The position numbers were made by a program, and so were the translations under genes. Source: Desulfobacteraceae bacterium (GTDB taxonomy: Bacteria > Desulfobacterota > DSM-4660 > Desulfatiglandales > Desulfatiglandaceae). From it: a DNA stretch of 6,841 nucleotides. Positions 1-5,728 of the stretch are shown one piece after another (the stretch's first letter is position 1; each line of letters opens with the position of its first letter). A model generated the notes under the pieces. It searched no databases, was not told the origin of the DNA, and worked only from the letters and a program-made list of their open reading frames with translations. The DNA is taken from the NCBI GenBank assembly GCA_011042035.1, contig DQZA01000160.1:1-6841 (forward strand), in the 5' to 3' direction.

Positions 1-50
1 ACCATGTCAATAATGAGCAGTGCCGGTTTTTCCTTATCAATTCCTGTCAT
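1..50 (-). CDS. Isochorismatase-like (cysteine hydrolase) family protein, N-terminal fragment
   Basis: Only the first 16 codons are visible, reading leftward out of the window: MTGIDKEKPALLIIDM, then a partial codon GT that would give Val. A short charged leader followed by a hydrophobic strand ending in IIDM is how many isochorismatase-like hydrolases begin (nicotinamidase and related amidases), where that Asp is the first catalytic residue. The start is supported by GGGAG at 58-62 on the minus strand, 7 bases before the ATG. The first 14 bases overlap the end of the desulfurase gene in another frame, which implies one transcript and translational coupling. The family call rests on a very short stretch. 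The catalytic Lys and Cys lie outside the window, and the substrate cannot be inferred. Confidence 0.55.
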   Translation of the reverse strand, partial: MTGIDKEKPALLIIDM

Positions 51-1194
51 CTTTCATCTCCCTTATTCTCGAAATGAGCAGTCGCGCTGCGTCCTCGATC
101 TGTTCCATGGTGTTGGATCGGCCAACAGTCAGCCTAAGAGCACCTATGGCCACGTCCTCAGGGACGCCCATGGCAGACAGCACATGAGATATTTTTATGC
201 TTTTCTCATGGCACGCCGCCCCAGTTGATGCCATAATCCGAGGCACCCCACCCAATATGGAAGACCCCTGAAGCCCTGGCACAGATACGTTAAGTGTATT
301 GGGTAACCTGTTTTCCGGATGGCCGTTTAATACAACCCCCTCTAGTGCATCAAAAAGGAGATCCTGAAGCCTGTCTCTGAGTTCCCGGGTCCTTTTCATG
401 TCCTTTGGAAGTCTTTTGGCACATAGTTCACAGGCCGCTCCCAGGCCTACCGCCAGGATCACATTCTCTGTTCCCGGCCTCATCCCTTTTTCCTGAGATG
501 CCCCGTGAACTAGTGGGGTAAGGCCTCTACCTTTCCTGATATACAATGCTCCCACTCCTTTAGGGGCGTACAGTTTGTGACCTGCCACGCTCAGGAAATC
601 CACACCAAGTTCATCAACGTCCACCTCAATCTTGCCAACCGCCTGTGCTGCATCGGTATGAACGGGAACACCATGTTTACTTGCCACGTCGCATATCTCC
701 TTAACTGGCTGAAGAGTTCCTGTCTCATTGTTTGCAAGCATGATGGTAATCAATTTGGTCTCCGGCCTAATTGCCTTTTCCACATCCTGAGGGTCGACCT
801 GGCCATGGTGGTCTACCCCTAGCACAGTCACCTGAACGCCTAGTTCCATCAGATAAATAAGGGGATTCAATATGGCGGGGTGCTCCACTGCGCACGTGAT
901 TATATGGGTCTTTTCTGGCGATCTAAAATCCACTACACCCTTCAACACCATGTTATTGCTTTCGGTACCCCCAGAAGTAAAGATTATACGCTCAGGCTTT
1001 GCGCCCAGCAAATCCGCCACTTGACCACGGGCCTTCTCCACTGCCTCCTTTGCCTGAATTCCAAGGGGATAGTCACTCGAGGGATTTCCGAATCTGTCGG
1101 TGATATAGGGGGTCATTGCCTCGGACACTTCAGGGGCCACGGGTGTGGTGGCGTTATGATCCAGGTAAATATAGTCACTCGGGAGATCCGACAT
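37..1194 (-). CDS. Cysteine desulfurase / selenocysteine lyase-like PLP enzyme (NifS family)
   Basis: This is a 385-residue class V aminotransferase-fold enzyme, full length for the NifS/IscS family. Such enzymes take sulfur from cysteine, or selenium from selenocysteine, as an enzyme-bound persulfide or selenide for Fe-S clusters, thiolated tRNA or selenium metabolism in the cytoplasm. Visible landmarks are the N-terminal LDHNATTP, TSGGTESNN near 74-81, the cofactor-stacking His105 (VEHPA), ANNETG at 154-159, HTDAAQ with Asp181, the Schiff-base Lys207 in AGHKLYAPKG, RPGTEN at 239-244, and the catalytic Cys328 in STGAACHE. The Cys loop and the LRLTVGRSNT stretch resemble selenocysteine lyase (SCLY) more than IscS (SSGSACTS) or SufS (RTGHHC), so the physiological substrate is uncertain. 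An AGGAGG 9 bases upstream fixes the start. Its stop overlaps the downstream hydrolase by 14 bases. The enzyme family is certain; the subfamily is inferred. Confidence 0.93.
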   Translation of the reverse strand: MSDLPSDYIYLDHNATTPVAPEVSEAMTPYITDRFGNPSSDYPLGIQAKEAVEKARGQVADLLGAKPERIIFTSGGTESNNMVLKGVVDFRSPEKTHIITCAVEHPAILNPLIYLMELGVQVTVLGVDHHGQVDPQDVEKAIRPETKLITIMLANNETGTLQPVKEICDVASKHGVPVHTDAAQAVGKIEVDVDELGVDFLSVAGHKLYAPKGVGALYIRKGRGLTPLVHGASQEKGMRPGTENVILAVGLGAACELCAKRLPKDMKRTRELRDRLQDLLFDALEGVVLNGHPENRLPNTLNVSVPGLQGSSILGGVPRIMASTGAACHEKSIKISHVLSAMGVPEDVAIGALRLTVGRSNTMEQIEDAARLLISRIREMKDDRN

Positions 1195-1203
1195 TGTCTA
1201 GTT

Positions 1204-1209
1204 CCTCCT
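1204..1209 (-). promoter_or_regulatory. Ribosome binding site of the desulfurase gene
   Basis: Read on the minus strand this is a perfect AGGAGG, separated from the ATG at 1194-1192 by 9 bases. It confirms the chosen start. Confidence 0.85.
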
Positions 1210-1220
1210 CATGCCCTGAT

Positions 1221-1248
1221 TTGACCTGCTATTGTGGTGATGTATAAC
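1221..1248 (+). promoter_or_regulatory. Candidate sigma70-type promoter for the PEP synthase operon
   Basis: TTGACC at 1221-1226 and TATAAC at 1243-1248 each match the consensus at five of six positions, and the spacer is 16 bases. Transcription would start near 1255 and leave a leader of about 110 bases before the PEP synthase ATG. It is the best plus-strand promoter match I found in the divergent region. A weaker minus-strand pair, TTGTCA (1262-1267) and TATACA (1241-1246) with a 15-base spacer, could serve the desulfurase gene and would overlap it. This rests on motif match only. Confidence 0.5.
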
Positions 1249-1253
1249 ATATT

Positions 1254-1267
1254 TTGCCAATTGACAA
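1254..1267. promoter_or_regulatory. Operator-like dyad TTGNCAATTGNCAA
   Basis: Six of the seven base pairs across this 14-base near-palindrome are complementary, centred on CAATTG. It can also be read as two adjacent direct copies, TTGCCAA and TTGACAA. It sits at the predicted transcription start of the plus-strand promoter candidate and overlaps the weaker minus-strand one, which is where a repressor acting on both directions would bind. No regulator gene is present in the window, and the assignment as a protein-binding site is inference. Confidence 0.3.
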
Positions 1268-1297
1268 GTCGTGGCGTTAAATGATAGGTCTAATCTT

Positions 1298-1321
1298 GTT
1301 CTGGCAGTGGTTCTGGCTGTG
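1298..1321 (+). repeat. Tandem 12-base repeat in the PEP synthase leader
   Basis: GTTCTGGCAGTG is followed directly by GTTCTGGCTGTG, identical at 11 of 12 positions. It lies in the presumed 5' untranslated region, 30 bases before the Shine-Dalgarno. It could be a simple duplication or a pair of binding sites for a protein or RNA; nothing in the sequence decides this. Confidence 0.45.
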
Positions 1322-1350
1322 TTTAAATGTTGTTAACCGGTGTAAGGGTC

Positions 1351-1356
1351 AGGAGG
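1351..1356 (+). promoter_or_regulatory. Ribosome binding site deciding the PEP synthase start
   Basis: A perfect AGGAGG lies 9 bases before the ATG at 1366. A second ATG at 1359 is only 2 bases from this site and in a different frame, so 1366 is the supported start. Confidence 0.85.
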
Positions 1357-1365
1357 AAATGACTG

Positions 1366-3840
1366 ATGGTAGCGGACAACAGCAAAAAATTTATTTTGTG
1401 GTTTGAGGAAATTGGCATTGAAGATGTTCCCCTGGTGGGAGGGAAAAATGCATCTTTGGGTGAAATGTACCAGAAGTTACATAGCAAAGGCATCAAGATA
1501 CCCAACGGTTTTGCAATAACTGCGTATGCTTACCGATATTTCCTAAAATATGCTGGCATAGAAGATGAAATCCGCAAAATCCTCAAAGACCTTGACACCC
1601 ATGACCTAAGCAACTTGCAACGAAAGGGTCGTGAAGTCAGAGACGTGATAAGGCACGCAGAGTTTCCGCCAGACCTCACCCAGGCCATTTATACAGCCTA
1701 CGACAAGCTAGCCGAGGAATTTGGCGAAGCAGGAACTGACAATCTGGACGTGGCCATCCGCTCTTCAGCAACTGCGGAGGATTTGCCCGATGCCTCCTTT
1801 GCTGGTCAGCAAGATACCTATTTAAACATTAGAGGAAGAAGGAGTGTCCTTGATGCATGTCGCAAGTGCTTCGCTTCGTTGTTTACAAACAGGGCCATCT
1901 CCTATCGCCACGACAAAGGGTTTGGCCAATTCGACGTATCTCTGTCCATTGCAGTGCAAAAAATGGTCAGAAGCGATTCGGCTTACTCTGGGGTCATGTT
2001 TTCCATTGACACGGAAACGGGATTTAGGGACGCAGTGCTCATAACCGCTGCTTACGGACTTGGTGAAAATGTGGTGCAGGGAATTGTTAATCCCGACGAA
2101 TACTATGTTTTCAAGCCCACCCTCAGGGAAGGGAAACGTGCCATAATAAGCCGCAAGGTGGGCGATAGGGACATCAAGATGGTCTATTCCATGGATGACG
2201 AGACCACGGTCAAAAATGTCCCTGTCACCTTAGCCGAGAGGCACCGGTACGTACTAGATGATGACGAAATACTTAAGCTGGCTGAATGGGCTTGCATAAT
2301 TGAGGAGCATTACAGCCAGGAGGCAGGATATTTCAAACCCATGGATATTGAATGGGCAAAGGATGGGGATGGTGAAAACATAGGTACAGGAGATCTATTC
2401 ATCGTTCAGGCAAGGCCGGAAACAATCCATTCCCAGCGTGACACCAATATGTATGAGACCTACCGCCTTCTTGAAACCGGACCAGTGCTGTGTTCAGGAA
2501 CGGCGGTTGGAACAAAGATCGGACAGGGTGTTGCCAGGGTTATCAACTCTACCCTTGAAATGGACCAGTTCAAGGAGGGCGAGGTACTGGTCACCACCAT
2601 GACGGACCCGGACTGGGAGCCCATCATGAAGATTGCATCCGCAATTGTGACCAATAAGGGTGGAAGAACATGCCACGCAGCAATAGTATCAAGGGAATTG
2701 GGTATCCCATGCATCATAGGCACGGGAAATGCGGACGAGGTTATCAAGACCGGCCAAGAGATAACGGTCTCTTGTTGCGAGGGCGAGACAGGGAATGTCT
2801 ATGATGGTATCCTGAAGTATGAGGTGGAAAAGCTAAACCTAGAGGAATTCCCCAAGACCAAGACTAAGATCATGATGAACGTGGGTATTCCAGAACAGGC
2901 CTTTTCCCAGGGTATGATCCCGAACGACGGCGTGGGTCTGGCCCGCGAGGAGTTCATCATTAATAGCCATATAGGCATACACCCCCTGGCATTGCTGGAA
3001 TATGACAAGCTCAAAGAAAAGGCCAAGACGGATCAACGGGTGGCCGGTGTTGTTTATAAGATAGACGACATCACCAGCGTCTATCAAGACAAGAGACAGT
3101 TTTTCATTGATAAGTTGGCAGAGGGAATAAGCCGAATCGCAGCGGGTTTTTACCCAAATGACGTCATTGTTCGGCTGTCAGATTTTAAAACCAACGAGTA
3201 TGAGAATCTGCTTGGCGGCTATCTGTATGAACCGAAGGAAAGTAACCCCATGATAGGATGGCGCGGCGCATCAAGGTACTATGACGAAAACTTCATGCCC
3301 GCCTTTGAGCTGGAATGCCTCGCGCTGCGGAAGGCCCGAGATGAGGTTGGGCTCACCAACATAAAGGTCATGGTTCCTTTCTGTAGGACCCCCGAGGAAG
3401 GAAAAAAGGTTATTGAACTGATGAAGAAGTTTGGCTTGGTACAGGGAGAAAATGGACTGGAAATCTATGTCATGTGCGAGATCCCCAGCAACGTGGTATG
3501 CGCTGACGAATTTGCAGAGATCTTTGATGGTTTTTCTATAGGCTCCAATGACCTAACACAGCTAACTTTGGGCCTCGACAGAGATTCATCCCTCGTAGCA
3601 CACATCTACGATGAAAGGAATCTCGCGGTAAAGCGTTTGGTAAAGCAGGTAATTGACGTAGCAATGAAGAAGGGGCGCAAGATAGGCATTTGTGGTCAGG
3701 CGCCCAGTGATTTCCCCGACTTTGCCGAGTTTCTCGTGGAATGTGGTATAGACTCCATGAGTCTAATACCTGATACTGTTATAAAAACCAGGCTGCTCGT
3801 AGCCAAGAAGGAAAAAGAACTAGGAATAAAGCCGGAGTAA
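1366..3840 (+). CDS. ppsA: Phosphoenolpyruvate synthase (pyruvate, water dikinase)
   Basis: The protein has 824 residues, close to the 792 of E. coli PpsA. It converts pyruvate, ATP and water to PEP, AMP and phosphate, the entry step of gluconeogenesis from C2/C3 substrates in the cytoplasm. Domain order is canonical. An N-terminal ATP-grasp nucleotide-binding domain (about 10-355) contains VGGKNASLGEM, IRSSATAEDLPDASFAGQQD and the closing FIVQARPET. The phosphohistidine swivel domain (about 385-475) carries the phospho-acceptor His437 in GGRTCHAAI. The C-terminal PEP/pyruvate TIM barrel (about 500-815) contains GLAREEF, RLSDFKTNEY, GWRGASRYY, MCEIPSN, GSNDLTQL and the catalytic Cys776 in GICGQAPSD. 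WEPIMK before the His loop and FKTNEY favour PEP synthase over pyruvate phosphate dikinase. Thr435, next to the His, is the residue phosphorylated by the PpsR-type regulator in other bacteria; no such regulator is visible here. It is the first gene of a three-gene operon. Confidence 0.95.
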   Translation: MVADNSKKFILWFEEIGIEDVPLVGGKNASLGEMYQKLHSKGIKIPNGFAITAYAYRYFLKYAGIEDEIRKILKDLDTHDLSNLQRKGREVRDVIRHAEFPPDLTQAIYTAYDKLAEEFGEAGTDNLDVAIRSSATAEDLPDASFAGQQDTYLNIRGRRSVLDACRKCFASLFTNRAISYRHDKGFGQFDVSLSIAVQKMVRSDSAYSGVMFSIDTETGFRDAVLITAAYGLGENVVQGIVNPDEYYVFKPTLREGKRAIISRKVGDRDIKMVYSMDDETTVKNVPVTLAERHRYVLDDDEILKLAEWACIIEEHYSQEAGYFKPMDIEWAKDGDGENIGTGDLFIVQARPETIHSQRDTNMYETYRLLETGPVLCSGTAVGTKIGQGVARVINSTLEMDQFKEGEVLVTTMTDPDWEPIMKIASAIVTNKGGRTCHAAIVSRELGIPCIIGTGNADEVIKTGQEITVSCCEGETGNVYDGILKYEVEKLNLEEFPKTKTKIMMNVGIPEQAFSQGMIPNDGVGLAREEFIINSHIGIHPLALLEYDKLKEKAKTDQRVAGVVYKIDDITSVYQDKRQFFIDKLAEGISRIAAGFYPNDVIVRLSDFKTNEYENLLGGYLYEPKESNPMIGWRGASRYYDENFMPAFELECLALRKARDEVGLTNIKVMVPFCRTPEEGKKVIELMKKFGLVQGENGLEIYVMCEIPSNVVCADEFAEIFDGFSIGSNDLTQLTLGLDRDSSLVAHIYDERNLAVKRLVKQVIDVAMKKGRKIGICGQAPSDFPDFAEFLVECGIDSMSLIPDTVIKTRLLVAKKEKELGIKPE

Positions 3841-3850
3841 ATAAGGAAAT

Positions 3851-4843
3851 ATGAAATCAATTAGAATACTGGGAACAGGGTCTTATGTGCCCCCAAAGGT
3901 GTTGACGAACTTTGATTTGCAAAAAATGGGTCTTGACACCACTGACGAGTGGATAGTGACAAGGACCGGCGTAAGGGAAAGGAGAATGGCCGATCCTGAT
4001 GTGGCAACCTCAGACCTTGCTTATGAAGCATCCCTAAAGGCACTGGAGATGGCTGGTCTCACTGCCAAAGATCTTGGCCTCATAATAGTTGCCACCATTA
4101 CGCCGGACACATGCTGCCCTGCTGCAGCCAACTGGCTTCAAGCAAAACTCGATGCCCCACAGGCCGTTACATTCGATGTAACGGCAGCATGCTCTGGATT
4201 TATATTTGGGTTAAACGTGGCTGAGCAATATCTTAAGACAGGTGTACACAGGTATATCCTCGTCGCTGCCTCAGAGGTCATGACAAGGACCCTTAATTGG
4301 AAGGATAGGACAACATGTATTCTTTGGGGCGATGGGGCCGGAGCGGCAGTACTTACCATGGGTGAAAAAGGTCCTGAGTTACTTTCTACCCACGTACACA
4401 CTGACGGAGCCAATGGGCAGGATCTTTTGCTACCTGGCGGGGGGTCCAAGACGACCCCCATAAGCCACGAGAGTGTGGACAAGAACCTTCACACCCTTAA
4501 CATGATAGAGGCCAATGCAAGCTTCAGGGTAGCAGTGCGGCACTTCATTGAATCCATAAAAGAAGCCTGCAAGGCGAACAACGTGGCCGTAGAGGACATT
4601 GATTGGTTCATACCACATCAGGCCAACCTTAGAATGTTTCAGTCCATTGCAAAGACACTGAAAATTCCCATGGAAAAATTCTACCTAACCCTTGACAGAT
4701 ATGGCAATATATCGTCGGCCTCCTGTGCCATAGCATTGGATGAGGCCGTAAGAGACGGTAGTATTAAGCCAGGCAACTTGATCTGTATGCCCGTGTTTGG
4801 TGGGGGCCTTACCTGGGGTGCTGCCCTTATCAAGTGGGCATAG
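3851..4843 (+). CDS. fabH: 3-oxoacyl-[acyl-carrier-protein] synthase III (KAS III)
   Basis: This 330-residue thiolase-fold condensing enzyme joins an acyl-CoA primer (usually acetyl-CoA) to malonyl-ACP, the initiating step of type II fatty acid synthesis. The full Cys-His-Asn triad is visible: Cys114 in TAACSGF, His256 in IPHQANLRM and Asn286 in DRYGNISSAS, matching 112/244/274 of E. coli. The CoA-site segment DEWIVTRTGVRERR is intact, and the C-terminus FGGGLTWGAALIKW is typical. One deviation stands out: the usual Met-x-Gly-x-x-Val-Phe segment before the adapter helix reads MIEANASF at 218-225, losing the Gly. A Cys-Cys pair sits at 88-89. Start: AAGGAA at 3843-3848 precedes the ATG, and the gap after the PEP synthase stop is 10 bases. 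No other fab genes or acyl carrier protein are in the window, so a role in a specialised acyl pathway cannot be excluded. Confidence 0.92.
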   Translation: MKSIRILGTGSYVPPKVLTNFDLQKMGLDTTDEWIVTRTGVRERRMADPDVATSDLAYEASLKALEMAGLTAKDLGLIIVATITPDTCCPAAANWLQAKLDAPQAVTFDVTAACSGFIFGLNVAEQYLKTGVHRYILVAASEVMTRTLNWKDRTTCILWGDGAGAAVLTMGEKGPELLSTHVHTDGANGQDLLLPGGGSKTTPISHESVDKNLHTLNMIEANASFRVAVRHFIESIKEACKANNVAVEDIDWFIPHQANLRMFQSIAKTLKIPMEKFYLTLDRYGNISSASCAIALDEAVRDGSIKPGNLICMPVFGGGLTWGAALIKWA

Positions 4844-4852
4844 GGACAAGCC

Positions 4853-5623
4853 ATGCCATTGCGTGAGCTAGCAAACAACAACGTGGGTTTCAAGGCCTGG
4901 CCCGAAGCCCATTACCCGACCAAACCCACCATATTGATGATACACGGTGCTGGGGGTCGGTCAGAAATATGGAACGCGCAGATTAGGCCCCTTGGCAGGC
5001 ACTTTAATGCCATTGCCATTGACCTTCCCGCTCACGGCAAAAGCCCAGGCGAATCTTTCACGGAGATACGTGACTACGCCCAGTGGTTCAGCAGTACCAT
5101 TGCATCCTGTTTCGACGACCCAGTGATACTTATGGGCCATTCCATGGGGGGAGCAGTGTGCCAGGAGTTAGCGTTGCAAAGGCCAGACCTGCTCAGAGGG
5201 ATCATTCTCGTCGCTACCGGCCCCCGGCTAAGGGTGGCGCCAGCCTTCTTGGAAGGATTAAGAAAGGAATTTGAAAAAACTGTAGGTCTTATTATCAAAT
5301 ACGCTTATTCTACCTCAGCTCCTCCTGTAATGTTGGCCCAGGGGGCGGAGCTGATGAAGGAGTCCGGGCCCGAAGTGCTTTACAATGATTTCGCGGCATG
5401 TGATCGATTTGATTGCAGAGACAGGATCAAAAATATTGCCACGCCGACCCTCATTATTTGTGGGGAAAACGACAAGCTAACCCCGCCAGCACTTTCCCAA
5501 AAACTTGCCCAAGAGATAGACGGAAGCCGAGTCGTCATCATTCCAGAGGCTGGTCACATGGTGATGATAGAGGCATGGAAACACTTTAACGACGCTGTCG
5601 CTGACTTTGTAAACTCCTTGTAG
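4853..5623 (+). CDS. Alpha/beta-fold hydrolase, substrate unknown
   Basis: This is a 256-residue single-domain alpha/beta hydrolase without a signal peptide, so probably cytoplasmic. The oxyanion-hole motif HGAGG is at 31-35, the nucleophile Ser97 lies in GHSMGG, the acid Asp207 in GENDKLTP, and the catalytic His235 in EAGHMV; the triad is complete. A short cap region lies at about 125-185. Size and motif set fit the broad group containing BioH, MenH and small carboxylesterases or thioesterases, but no substrate-specific signature is recognisable. The start has AGGGA at 4842-4846, partly inside the fabH stop region, with a 9-base gap between the genes, so it is co-transcribed with fabH. That pairing makes an acyl ester or thioester substrate an attractive but unproven idea. 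Confidence 0.85.
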   Translation: MPLRELANNNVGFKAWPEAHYPTKPTILMIHGAGGRSEIWNAQIRPLGRHFNAIAIDLPAHGKSPGESFTEIRDYAQWFSSTIASCFDDPVILMGHSMGGAVCQELALQRPDLLRGIILVATGPRLRVAPAFLEGLRKEFEKTVGLIIKYAYSTSAPPVMLAQGAELMKESGPEVLYNDFAACDRFDCRDRIKNIATPTLIICGENDKLTPPALSQKLAQEIDGSRVVIIPEAGHMVMIEAWKHFNDAVADFVNSL

Positions 5624-5637
5624 TTGCGAGCAAAATA

Positions 5638-5659
5638 TTGATCAAGGTGCTATAGCACC
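5638..5659. terminator. Palindromes in the convergent gap; possible weak bidirectional terminator
   Basis: A perfect 14-base palindrome, GGTGCTATAGCACC (5646-5659), directly follows a perfect 8-base palindrome, TTGATCAA (5638-5645). As RNA the first gives a 5-base-pair stem (GGTGC/GCACC) with a TATA loop. Read on the minus strand it is followed by an A/T-rich stretch with a run of four T; on the plus strand there is no T tract. Its position between converging genes suits transcription termination, but the stem is short and the U tract poor. Confidence 0.35.
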
Positions 5660-5727
5660 GCCAGATCCTTAATAGGCTCATCTGCACCTGCCTGAGCGAT
5701 CTTAACCCGTGTGGCAACCATGGGCAT
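5650..5727 (-). CDS. Possible 25-residue small protein downstream of dsbD
   Basis: One base after the dsbD stop, a new ATG opens a 25-codon frame ending at a TAG inside the 14-base palindrome. The peptide begins MPMVATRVKIAQAGADEP and ends IKDLAVL. Its composition looks protein-like, with balanced charge, no Cys and no membrane segment. The TAA-C-ATG junction could allow reinitiation after dsbD, but no real Shine-Dalgarno precedes the ATG. I do not recognise it. It may be a true small protein, a remnant of a truncated gene, or chance. Confidence 0.25.
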   Translation of the reverse strand: MPMVATRVKIAQAGADEPIKDLAVL

Positions 5728-5728
5728 G

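Noticed and set aside
880..1224. Open frame of 114 codons on the plus strand, antisense to the desulfurase start
   Set aside because: It lies opposite a gene with complete catalytic motifs, has low-complexity His/Cys/Leu-rich content typical of a shadow frame, and runs into the promoter region.
1301..1318. Sigma54-like promoter (TGGCAG ... TGGC)
   Set aside because: The GG-to-GC distance is one base too long for the strict -24/-12 spacing and the TTGC element is poor; the resemblance comes from the 12-base tandem repeat.
4138..4482. 114-codon minus-strand frame opposite fabH
   Set aside because: It is antisense to a fully supported gene, has a Ser/Pro-rich shadow composition, and has no recognisable domain.
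3851..5623. FabH plus hydrolase as an OleA/OleB olefin-synthesis pair
   Set aside because: The condensing enzyme has canonical FabH features (TRTGVRERR, PHQANLRM), the hydrolase is smaller than OleB, and no OleC or OleD follows; the next gene is on the opposite strand.
5584..5652. TAG at 5650-5652 as a read-through or pyrrolysine codon joining the small frame to protein-like sequence (HLDQYFARNYKEF) beyond it
   Set aside because: The continuation soon becomes antisense to the hydrolase 3' end, and TAG is used as a normal stop for both fabH and the hydrolase here.
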